Shown piece by piece: positions 7,489 through 13,507 of a stretch of 13,586 bases of DNA. Both the position numbers and the translations under genes were made by a program. Where the stretch lies: assembly GCA_902494625.1 (NCBI GenBank), contig CABUUB010000048.1, positions 1-13,586 of the forward strand. Reading direction: 5' to 3'. This DNA is from an uncultured Collinsella sp. GTDB lineage: Bacteria; Actinomycetota; Coriobacteriia; Coriobacteriales; Coriobacteriaceae. The notes below the pieces were generated by a model. That model was not told the origin of the DNA and searched no databases. It saw only the letters and a list, made by a program, of their open reading frames with translations. Each line of letters opens with the position of its first letter. Position 1 is the stretch's first letter.

Positions 7489-9090
7489 TCACGCGCCCCC
7501 TTTCTGGACGAGCTCATCCAAGAGCTTCTCCGAAAACAGGTTACCGCGACCCAGCTGCCCGGCAGGATCGAGCTGGAGCTTGAGCCGCGCCGACTCGACC
7601 ATGGCCTCGTGACCGTACATCGTCTCCAAGAAGCCCGCCTTGATCTTGCCGACGCCGTGTTCGGCGGAGACGGCACCGCCCATGGCCGTGACCTCGGAAG
7701 CCCACTGGGCAAAGAGTTCTCCACCGCGGCGGTAATCCCGCGCATCGCGCGGCAGAATGTTCACATGCAGATGGTTGTTACCGATGTGCCCCCAGGCGGC
7801 AGACTCAAGCCCGCTTTCAGCCAAGGTGCGGCGATAAAGGGCGATGACATCGGCCAGGCGTGTGTTGGGCACCGACATGTCCGAACCCAGTTTGGTGATG
7901 GTGGGATCCGTGCGACGACGCTCGTCGATGAGCATGTTGACGCTCTCGGGCACCGCATGGCGGAAGAATCGCTGACACTCGCGATCGACCTCGGTGCGCG
8001 CGACCCATGTCGCATCGTCGCTGCCGCCCGTAAGCTCCAGTACCCACCCCAAGTGATACAGCTCCTCAGTCGCCTGGGCTTCGTCGTCGCAGTCGAGCTC
8101 CACGTAGACACAGACCTTGGCGTCTTTGTCGAGCGCCGGCAGCGAGGCGAACGCGGTCGACTGCTCACGCTGACGACGCAGGATATCCAGGGCGCCCGCA
8201 TCGAAATATTCGATGGCAGCCGCGTGGGACAGGACGGGACGCACGGAATCGGTGAAGGACACGGCCTTGTCTTCGCTGTCAAAGAAGCAGCTCACGCCCC
8301 AAACGACCGCAGGCGCCGCCTGCAGGGCAATCTCGAGCTCGGTGATAACGCCGAGTGTGCCACACGCACCGATAAACAGATCGATGGCATCCATATCGTC
8401 AGCAACGAAATAGCCCGAAGCATTTTTGGTCTTGGGCATAGTGTAGTCGGGAAGGTCGAGCTCGAGCGTGCGGCCCTGTACCGTGACGAGCGAAAGGCGA
8501 CGACCCTGCGCAAAAGCCTCGCCACGGTGAAGCTCAAGCAGATCGCCATCGGTCAGCACGACATGAAGGCCCGTGACGTGAGGGCGCATGGGGCCGTAAG
8601 CGTAGCTACGGGCGCCCGAAGCGTTGCATGCCGCCATGCCGCCCAGGCAGGCAGATGCCTCGGTGGGATCGGTAGGAAAGAATTGCTCGGGAGCTTCCTG
8701 GAACTCCTCGTAGGCCTCAAGCGATGCCTGGTCCCAGCCGGCAGTCGGCAGCACTTTCTTGCCCAGCTGTTTGCGCAGCTCAGACAGCACGACGCCGGGC
8801 GCCACACGCAAAAGAAAGCGGCCCTGCTCATCGCGGCGAATGCCTAGGTAGCAATTCATGCGGGAAGTATTGAGAATGTGACCGCCATGAGGCACGGCGC
8901 CGGCGGCAAGACCGGTCCGGGCGCCCTGAACCGTCACCGGGACACGCTCGGCATGGAGCTTTTTCAAAATGGCGCGGACCTCGTCCTCCGTTGTCGGAAA
9001 CGAGATGCTCGAGGCCTCGCCCGATGTGCGAGACTCATCGCGACCATACTCTTCGAACTCGTCGGTGAAGGGTTTGATGGTTGCAGACAC
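7489..9090 (-). CDS. FAD-linked 2-hydroxyacid dehydrogenase (GlcD/LctD-like)
   Basis: Flavoenzyme of the FAD-binding PCMH oxidase family, 533 aa, that oxidises a 2-hydroxyacid such as D-lactate or glycolate. The N-terminal FAD domain has VQGARTGLAAGAVP (54-67) and GGMAACNASGARSYAYG (150-166). The C-terminal FAD-oxidase cap domain has GHIGNNHLHVNILP (434-447; normally G-x-x-G-D-G-N-x-H), then SAEHGVGK (475-482) and DPAGQLGRGNLF near the end. It is the first gene of an operon with etfB and etfA. That arrangement indicates that electrons from substrate FADH2 pass to the Etf and then to NAD+ with help from ferredoxin, as in the acetogen LctBCD complex. The GTG start at 9090 has a strong AAGGGGGAG site 5 nt upstream. 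Lactate versus glycolate cannot be told from sequence; no permease or racemase is present. Confidence 0.9.
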   Translation of the reverse strand: MSATIKPFTDEFEEYGRDESRTSGEASSISFPTTEDEVRAILKKLHAERVPVTVQGARTGLAAGAVPHGGHILNTSRMNCYLGIRRDEQGRFLLRVAPGVVLSELRKQLGKKVLPTAGWDQASLEAYEEFQEAPEQFFPTDPTEASACLGGMAACNASGARSYAYGPMRPHVTGLHVVLTDGDLLELHRGEAFAQGRRLSLVTVQGRTLELDLPDYTMPKTKNASGYFVADDMDAIDLFIGACGTLGVITELEIALQAAPAVVWGVSCFFDSEDKAVSFTDSVRPVLSHAAAIEYFDAGALDILRRQREQSTAFASLPALDKDAKVCVYVELDCDDEAQATEELYHLGWVLELTGGSDDATWVARTEVDRECQRFFRHAVPESVNMLIDERRRTDPTITKLGSDMSVPNTRLADVIALYRRTLAESGLESAAWGHIGNNHLHVNILPRDARDYRRGGELFAQWASEVTAMGGAVSAEHGVGKIKAGFLETMYGHEAMVESARLKLQLDPAGQLGRGNLFSEKLLDELVQKGGA

Positions 9091-9310
9091 GCGAACTCCC
9101 CCTTTAGCTAACTACAGTGTTTGCAGGGAGATGTTACCGCATCGTTTCGTCGACGTGTTCGAGACCGTCTCCATAATTAGCGATTTTTACGTACGTGCAA
9201 TTCGGCGAGCGGCAAGGTTTCCTCGGCAGACGATGCTTTTGGCACATGTCGCCTTACCGCCAGCGACCACGCAATTGTCGCTCGAAAAAAGTTGAAGTAA
9301 TTTTTACCAC

Positions 9311-9340
9311 CTTTTACCTGCGGAGATGTCAATCCGTCAA
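9311..9340 (-). promoter_or_regulatory. Candidate promoter of the dehydrogenase-etfBA operon
   Basis: On the minus strand TTGACG (9335-9340) is followed after 18 bp by TAAAAG (9311-9316). A second -35-like TTGACA (9327-9332) overlaps the spacer. The pairing is plausible, not certain. Confidence 0.35.
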
Positions 9341-9362
9341 GCATTTGGTCAGAAATTGGTCA
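9328..9362. repeat. Four GTCA/TGAC half-sites, two within a TTGGTCA direct repeat
   Basis: GTCA occurs at 9328, 9336, 9348 and 9359. The last two belong to an exact TTGGTCA direct repeat (9345-9351 and 9356-9362) with an 11-bp period, about one helical turn. They overlap and flank the -35 region proposed for the dehydrogenase operon, the expected place for an activator or repressor. Confidence 0.4.
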
Positions 9363-9391
9363 AGTAGTGGCTGATACGGTCGGCATCAACA

Positions 9392-9415
9392 GCCAAAACC
9401 AATGGAAGTTTTGGC
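9392..9415 (+). repeat. 8-bp inverted repeat just before the surface-cluster ribosome binding site
   Basis: GCCAAAAC (9392-9399) and GTTTTGGC (9408-9415) are exact inverted copies around an 8-nt loop, ending 9 nt before the GGGAGG ribosome binding site of the gene at 9437. It could be a repressor operator or a leader hairpin. It is not followed by a T-run on either strand, so it is not a terminator. Confidence 0.45.
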
Positions 9416-9436
9416 CCCAGAAGCAGGGAGGTTCCC

Positions 9437-9733
9437 ATGGCATATTACTGGCCCCAGTACGGCGTCGCCATCGAGGTCGACGACGATCCCTATCTCCTGC
9501 CTTTCGACGAAGAGGCGTTCCCCGATACGGCGGTATACCACGTCACCACCGATGTTATCTGCGACCCCGAGTCGTTCTCGGCGCTCGCCCATCACATCGC
9601 GCGTATCCACAACATCGAGCTCCCTCACGACTTCGACGAGCTCATCTACTCGCGCCGCCTGATGCTTCACATGCTCTTTGGAGCGGACCCGTCCACGTTC
9701 GCACGTGTCTACACCACCAAGGACGCCGCATGA
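9437..9733 (+). CDS. Small protein resembling the C-terminal part of a DUF559/Vsr-like domain
   Basis: 98-aa protein with no signal peptide or TM segment, acidic in its first half. The beginning, YYWPQYGVAIEVDDDPY (residues 3-19), resembles the core strand of DUF559/Vsr-like PD-(D/E)xK proteins, which usually read D-x-x-W-P followed by a hydrophobic strand and E-x-D-G. Here E13 and D15 are in place, but the preceding catalytic Asp position falls on A2. The second strand (VYHVTTDVICDP, 33-44) and the helix SFSALAHHIARI also fit the end of that fold. The first half of the domain is missing, so it is probably not an active nuclease. The in-frame sequence upstream is open for only 23 codons before a TAG. 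A strong GGGAGG site precedes the ATG, which argues for a real gene. The stop overlaps the next start (ATGA), so it is translationally coupled to a membrane protein. The family assignment is tentative. Confidence 0.6.
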   Translation: MAYYWPQYGVAIEVDDDPYLLPFDEEAFPDTAVYHVTTDVICDPESFSALAHHIARIHNIELPHDFDELIYSRRLMLHMLFGADPSTFARVYTTKDAA

Positions 9734-10239
9734 GTGCGAAGAAGCCGTCCCGCCTTGCAGGACTGGGGTGTCGCAAGAAACTCGTCGTTGTCTGCCTGGC
9801 TATCGTCTGCGCCCTCATCGCCGTAGGGCTATACGCCTGGCAGTCGCAGCCCGTGCCCGAAGCGGGCGCCTCGGTCACGACGGCAGAGGGTAAATCGCGC
9901 CAAGAAATCCAGAATGAGCTCGACGCCATCGTCCGCGACAACATGATGACGATCTCGGTCGCGCCGGTCGCACAGTTGCAGGAAGGCGGCAAGTTGCGCG
10001 TCAACGTGCAAAACGTCCAAGACAACAAGTTTCCCCAGCGCTTCCGCGTGATCCAAAACGACGAGACCATCTATGAGTCCGGTGTGGTCGAAGCCGGCAA
10101 GACGGTTGAGACCTGCCCCGCCGGCGATATCCAAGAAGGCGAGGCATATATCGAGATTCAGGCACTCGATGCCAAGACCTACGACACCCACGGCAATCCG
10201 ACGCGCGTCAAAGTGCGGGTGGCCCAGGCAGAAGGCTAG
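9730..10239 (+). CDS. N-terminally membrane-anchored beta-rich extracytoplasmic protein
   Basis: 169-aa protein with a lysine-rich N-terminus, one TM segment (about residues 18-37) and an outside domain of about 130 residues; it is probably an uncleaved anchor. After a short helix (SRQEIQNELDAIVRDNMM, 56-73) comes a beta-rich domain with MTISVAPVAQLQEGGKLRVN, then FRVIQNDETIYESGVVEAGK, then IEIQALDAKTYDTHGNPTRV. From memory, the order anchor, short helix, NMM-IS, IYESG-x-V-x-x-G and a closing strand recalls small membrane-anchored accessory proteins of Gram-positive surface loci. I cannot name a Pfam family. The ATG overlaps the previous stop (ATGA), with AAGGA 6 nt upstream. Two hairpins separate it from the next gene. 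No enzymatic residues are apparent; a structural or assembly role is inferred. Confidence 0.8.
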   Translation: MSAKKPSRLAGLGCRKKLVVVCLAIVCALIAVGLYAWQSQPVPEAGASVTTAEGKSRQEIQNELDAIVRDNMMTISVAPVAQLQEGGKLRVNVQNVQDNKFPQRFRVIQNDETIYESGVVEAGKTVETCPAGDIQEGEAYIEIQALDAKTYDTHGNPTRVKVRVAQAEG

Positions 10240-10256
10240 TGGCCGACGCGCTCGCA

Positions 10257-10307
10257 GGGGCAGCACCCTGCCCCCATTCGTCCAACCATCACGGAAACAG
10301 TCCGTGA
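10257..10307 (+). other. Two tandem intercistronic hairpins
   Basis: GGGGCAG (10257-10263) pairs with CTGCCCC (10268-10274) around a 4-nt loop, and TCACGGA (10289-10295) pairs with TCCGTGA (10301-10307) around a 5-nt loop. No T-run follows either, and the second ends just before the AAAGGA ribosome binding site of the next gene. They look like an mRNA processing or stability element, or weak attenuation, rather than a terminator. Confidence 0.5.
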
Positions 10308-10326
10308 CGAGCAGAAAGGATCGATT

Positions 10327-10929
10327 ATGAACACACCCATGAACCTGAGCGGAGCCAGGGCACTCGCCGTGGGCGCAGGGCTTACGCTCGCACTTGCGAT
10401 GGGCGCCGCGCCAACGGCGGCCATGGCAGAGGTGCGCGTTGGAACCACCGATGTGACGGTGAAGGCCGACATTAGCAATGTTTCGTTTAAGGCGCCGACG
10501 GTCATCCCCTTTGCCGCCCAAGCCGACGGAACGCTTGTAGGACCCTCCGACAAGACGATTACCATCGACAACCTCTCGGCATATGGCATCCACGTCACTA
10601 ACATGAAGGTCACGGCCAAGAACGACTGGACAATCGTTGCAGACGCAAAGACGGGCTCGGCCCAGAACTCCATCGATTTTAAGGTTGGCCCCGATAAGGC
10701 AGAAAAGGACGCCAGCTCGGCGACTCAAACTACGGGCCTCGATCTTTCCAAAGACGTAAGCTTCGACATGAAGTACAAGGGCATTGCCGATGGAACGGAC
10801 AAAATCAAGCTCAATGTGAGCGGCCACGTCGCCCGCGTCACGCGTGACATCTACCACGCCGGCGGTACGGGAGATCAAGTGGCAAGCATCACCTGGACGG
10901 TCGAGCCCGGTGCGCACGCCACGTCCTAA
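10327..10929 (+). CDS. Secreted protein with two WxL-like motifs
   Basis: 200-aa exported protein. The signal peptide ends AAPTAAMA (cleavage after about residue 34). The mature part is beta-rich and includes IPFAAQADGTLVGPSDKTIT (60-79) and IDNLSAYGIHVTNMKV (80-95). It has two Trp motifs: NDWTIVAD with W101-T-I, and ITWTVEPG with W190-T-V eight residues before the C-terminus. Two W-x-L motifs, one of them at the very C-terminus, are the hallmark of Firmicutes WxL proteins, which bind peptidoglycan without covalent attachment. Here both Leu positions are Ile or Val, so membership is not proved. A TasA/camelysin-like or pilin-like beta-sandwich is an alternative. There is no sorting signal of its own, but the next gene encodes one. 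AAAGGA stands 7 nt before the ATG. The end overlaps the next gene by 20 nt. Confidence 0.82.
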   Translation: MNTPMNLSGARALAVGAGLTLALAMGAAPTAAMAEVRVGTTDVTVKADISNVSFKAPTVIPFAAQADGTLVGPSDKTITIDNLSAYGIHVTNMKVTAKNDWTIVADAKTGSAQNSIDFKVGPDKAEKDASSATQTTGLDLSKDVSFDMKYKGIADGTDKIKLNVSGHVARVTRDIYHAGGTGDQVASITWTVEPGAHATS

Positions 10930-11170
10930 GGCGATCGCACTGGCCGCCATCGTCGGCATCTTGGCGTCGGCGCCTGCCATGGCCTTTGCTCAACAAGAGC
11001 AAGCGCAGGCGGCCACAGAAGTGACCGTCGACCTTTCGGGCCTTAATCGCGGCGGCCGTCACGAGCCGCTCGCTCAGACGAGCGACACCCGGCAACTCAT
11101 TGCGACAGGCGCCGCCACGGTGGGAGCAGGACTGACGTGCCTTGGCCTGCACATCAAACGCAACCAATAG
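10910..11170 (+). CDS. Miniature exported protein with LAXTG-like cell-wall sorting signal
   Basis: 86-aa protein starting at a GTG inside the end of the preceding gene. The N-terminus is a signal peptide (MRTPRPK, then a hydrophobic core, then ASAPAMAFA, cleavage near residue 27). The C-terminus has the layout of a sortase signal: LAQTSD at 54-59, a hydrophobic helix (63-80) and a basic tail HIKRNQ. LAQTS fits LAXTG, the motif known for actinobacterial class E sortases, except for Ser in place of Gly. About 30 residues would remain after both cleavages. The GTG gives the best signal peptide. An upstream ATG in the same frame (10844) would add 22 residues overlapping the previous gene. No good ribosome binding site is visible, so expression probably depends on coupling to the upstream gene. 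No sortase gene is in the window. If Ser blocks sorting, it would simply be a two-TM peptide. Confidence 0.68.
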   Translation: MRTPRPKAIALAAIVGILASAPAMAFAQQEQAQAATEVTVDLSGLNRGGRHEPLAQTSDTRQLIATGAATVGAGLTCLGLHIKRNQ

Positions 11171-11209
11171 CCAAGCACGACCGGAGTACGCGAATTAGAT
11201 AGGAGAACC

Positions 11210-12613
11210 ATGGCACCCAAAAACCTTTTGCCCGTCGCCGCGCTCTGCAGCGCACTGGCGAGCGGTATGCCTCTCGCCGCTTGGGCGACGCCCGCCACGG
11301 CAAACTCCTTACCGCAAGCTCTGAACCCCGTGGCGAATTCGTCGGGTATCGTCGCCTGCCAACGTTTTTCGCTCGCGCACGCCACGGTCCGAACCTCGGG
11401 ATGCCTTCACCGCAATACGGTCGACTCGATAGTCGTGGATATCAAGCGACCGGACAAGGAGAACGGCCCCCAGACAGGTTATGCCATCTGCACATGGAAA
11501 TCGGCTGCAGTCGACGCCGATGGCGACCCATGCGATCTAGAGCTGCGCATCGATATTAACTCGGTCGATGACTCGGCGAACGGGGCGAGGGTCGTCTTCG
11601 ACAGCGCGGCCTATGATGAAGAAGAAGGGGGTGTATGCCTGGGCTGCGTTCCCTCGAATGTCGATGGCGCGCAGCCCATCATCTCCTTTACGGCATCGCT
11701 GCGACTGACCAAGGCGGGCACCGAAGCCATCGCAACGGGAGATGCGCCTTTGCTGTTCTACGCTGGCGACGCGGACGACCAAGAGGCTCAAAGCAATAGA
11801 CAGAAGGGTTCGCTTAACCTCACGCGCGGATCAGAACCCGCCCCCATCAATATCGATACCCAAGCGCAAGGCGTGCGGCGCATTCTCGCCGATCCGGCAC
11901 TGCTCCAAATGACATGGCACGGAGTGGGGTCCGTCGGGATTGCTGCTCCTATATCTGGCGATAATGACAAATCCCCCAAAGATGAGGTCGCAGACGCACC
12001 GGCACATGTTGACGATGCAGACGATACATCATCAGAAGACAACGCTGCGGCTCCTCTCGAGAAGCCAGGCGGCACCGCCACCGAACTAGGCGATCCCCAA
12101 CCGAAAGACGGCCTGGACTTTGCCGCTCCCCCAGATGTCGACGAAGGCAACTGTTGCATGATGGTCGCGCTCGACCACACGGAAACCGTCGATGCCGCAA
12201 GCATTGAGCCAGTCGCTGCCAATGCGCCCCGCCGCAAAAATATCCTCATCGCATTCCCCAATACCGTCGAGCTCGTCTTTTTACCTTCGGGTGAAGTCGT
12301 CGCGCCTACGGCACTTACAGCAGTGGGAGCAAGGAGCGCATCGAACGACATCCAAGCTATCTCGGCACTTGATGCCACAACGACCGCCAAGTTGCACCTT
12401 TATTCCGTTGCAGCAGACGGAACGCGAACCGAAGAATTCGATGGAACCAAGCTTTTGGTTCCTCGTCGCATCGGTATCCAAGAAGACTTCCCCTATCAAA
12501 TGGAACTTGAAGGGTTCGATCGCGCACGAGATGCCGACATCATTGCCGCGGCCATCGAGTCCCCACAGCACCTCATGACGCTGCGCTTCGACTTTAGCCC
12601 CGTCCTGTCCTAG
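11210..12613 (+). CDS. Large secreted protein, cysteine-rich, with acidic linker
   Basis: 467-aa exported protein of unknown function. It has a signal peptide (MAPKNLLP, then a hydrophobic core, cleavage near AWA at residue 26). The N-terminal part (about 45-245) is beta-rich with six cysteines (50, 65, 94, 108, 143, 146, the last two as CLGC), suggesting disulfides. A Pro/Asp/Glu-rich low-complexity linker spans about 250-312 and is followed by a CC pair (315-316). The C-terminal part (about 340-467) has IAFPNTVELVFLPSGEVVAP, a layout that recalls IPFAAQADGTLVGPS in the protein two genes upstream, so the two may share a domain. There is no sorting signal, TM anchor or catalytic motif. AGGAG lies 4 nt before the ATG. 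It is the last member of the surface cluster, 39 bp after the LAXTG-like gene. Confidence 0.8.
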   Translation: MAPKNLLPVAALCSALASGMPLAAWATPATANSLPQALNPVANSSGIVACQRFSLAHATVRTSGCLHRNTVDSIVVDIKRPDKENGPQTGYAICTWKSAAVDADGDPCDLELRIDINSVDDSANGARVVFDSAAYDEEEGGVCLGCVPSNVDGAQPIISFTASLRLTKAGTEAIATGDAPLLFYAGDADDQEAQSNRQKGSLNLTRGSEPAPINIDTQAQGVRRILADPALLQMTWHGVGSVGIAAPISGDNDKSPKDEVADAPAHVDDADDTSSEDNAAAPLEKPGGTATELGDPQPKDGLDFAAPPDVDEGNCCMMVALDHTETVDAASIEPVAANAPRRKNILIAFPNTVELVFLPSGEVVAPTALTAVGARSASNDIQAISALDATTTAKLHLYSVAADGTRTEEFDGTKLLVPRRIGIQEDFPYQMELEGFDRARDADIIAAAIESPQHLMTLRFDFSPVLS

Positions 12614-12665
12614 GCCGCTAACCGCCGCTTGGCTCGGATGCTGAGCGCTCCCCTCCCCGTTCTGT

Positions 12666-12671
12666 TACGAT
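12666..12671 (+). promoter_or_regulatory. Candidate -10 box of the DUF554 gene
   Basis: TACGAT lies 32 bases before the start codon and is followed by TGCCGC. This is close to the TACAAT-TGCCAC arrangement before the HD gene (4610). No -35 was recognised. Transcription could also read through from the surface cluster, since no clear terminator lies in 12614-12665. Confidence 0.35.
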
Positions 12672-12702
12672 TGCCGCGTTGGCATCAATTACAGGAGGGT
12701 TC

Positions 12703-13419
12703 ATGCCGGGTTTAGGAACGATCATCAACGTCGCGCTTTTGGTCGCGGGCGGTCTGCTGGGCCTCATGGGTGGGCGCTTCATTACGCCCCGCATCCAAGA
12801 CACGCTCATGAAGGCGTCGGGGTTGTGCGTTCTGTTTATCGGCCTGGGCGGCACCATGCAAAAGATGCTCGTTATCGATGGAGAGACGTTGGCGACCACC
12901 GGCACCACCATGCTTATCGTCTCATTTGCCCTCGGTTCGCTCATCGGCGAGGCCATCAACCTGGAGGCCGCCATCGAGAACCTCGGCGAATGGCTCAAGC
13001 GCAAAACCGGCAGCGAGGGTGACAACGAGTTCACCAATGCCTTTGTCTCGACATCGCTCACCGTGTGTATCGGCGCCATGGCCATCGTAGGATCGATTCA
13101 GGACGGTCTGCTCGGCGACTGGTCCACGCTTGCCCTGAAGGGCGCGCTGGACTGCATCATCGTCTGCACCATGACGGCCTCGCTTGGCCGCGGCTGCATC
13201 TTCTCGGCCCTGCCCGTTGCCGTATTCCAGGGCACGATCACGCTTTTTGCCGGCGCACTCTCCCCCATCATGACCACCGCAGCCCTCGACAGCCTTTCGC
13301 TTGTGGGCTCCATGCTCATCTTCTGTGTTGGCGTTAACCTTATTCGTCCTCAAACCTTTCGCACGGCCAACATGCTCCCCTCCGTCGTCATCGCCGTCAT
13401 CTACGCCCTCCTGTTCTAA
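12703..13419 (+). CDS. DUF554 family membrane protein (YdfK-like)
   Basis: 238-aa integral membrane protein of the DUF554 family, whose function is not established; a transport role is often assumed. It starts MPGLGTIINVALLVAGGLLG and has about seven hydrophobic segments. Family-typical stretches are LCVLFIGLGGTMQKML, the SFALGSLIGEAINLE turn, CIGAMAIVGSIQDGLLGD in the middle, and LIFCVGVNLI towards the end, closing with a short hydrophobic C-terminus. The ATG at 12703 has AGGAGGG 4 nt upstream. A TTG at 12679 would add eight residues and lacks such a site. It is probably its own transcription unit. The short A+T hairpin after the stop (13420-13433) is too weak to call a terminator. Confidence 0.9.
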   Translation: MPGLGTIINVALLVAGGLLGLMGGRFITPRIQDTLMKASGLCVLFIGLGGTMQKMLVIDGETLATTGTTMLIVSFALGSLIGEAINLEAAIENLGEWLKRKTGSEGDNEFTNAFVSTSLTVCIGAMAIVGSIQDGLLGDWSTLALKGALDCIIVCTMTASLGRGCIFSALPVAVFQGTITLFAGALSPIMTTAALDSLSLVGSMLIFCVGVNLIRPQTFRTANMLPSVVIAVIYALLF

Positions 13420-13460
13420 ACTATCTGCATAGTGCTATCTCGAACACCTGTTTGATGCTG

Positions 13461-13469
13461 TGCTATGAT
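13461..13469 (+). promoter_or_regulatory. Extended -10 promoter before the last gene
   Basis: TGCTATGAT has the extended -10 form TG-N-TATGAT (-10 at 13464-13469). It lies 39 bases before the GTG at 13508. No -35 hexamer of quality is seen, which is normal for extended -10 promoters. Confidence 0.45.
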
Positions 13470-13507
13470 ATGAGGTCACCGACACCATATAGGGAGAGGA
13501 GAGGGCG

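Larger units (their letters stand above)
9091..9436. other. 346-bp divergent intergenic control region
   Basis: This non-coding stretch separates the dehydrogenase-Etf operon (-) from the surface-protein cluster (+). It holds a possible promoter for the former (9311-9340), four TGAC half-sites (9328-9362), an inverted repeat AGCGAC/GTCGCT (9262-9267 and 9277-9282), and an 8-bp inverted repeat before the first plus-strand gene (9392-9415). No riboswitch of a family I recognise and no small ORF with a good start was found. Transcription from the proposed promoter would give the dehydrogenase mRNA a leader of about 200 nt. A second -10-like box (TAATTAT on the minus strand, about 9173-9179) could shorten it. 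Confidence 0.5.

Noticed and set aside
7609..8847. Long open frame on the + strand (412 codons) opposite the dehydrogenase gene
   Set aside because: It lies wholly antisense to a gene with clear FAD-oxidase motifs. Its translation has no recognisable domain, and such open shadow frames are common in GC-rich DNA.
9262..9282. AGCGAC/GTCGCT hairpin followed by CGAAAAAA as a terminator
   Set aside because: The run after the stem is A, not T, on the + strand, and no T-run follows on the - strand. No gene ends nearby.
9091..9310. Possible riboswitch in the roughly 200-nt leader of the dehydrogenase operon
   Set aside because: No conserved core of a known riboswitch class was recognised, and no terminator or anti-terminator pair could be built.
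9829..10980. Long open frame on the - strand (383 codons) opposite the surface cluster
   Set aside because: The plus-strand genes have ribosome binding sites, signal peptides or anchors and coupled starts. The minus frame gives a His/Arg/Cys-rich product without domain features.
13420..13433. ACTAT-ctgc-ATAGT hairpin after DUF554 as a terminator
   Set aside because: It is only a 5-bp A+T-rich stem with no following T-run, which is too weak.
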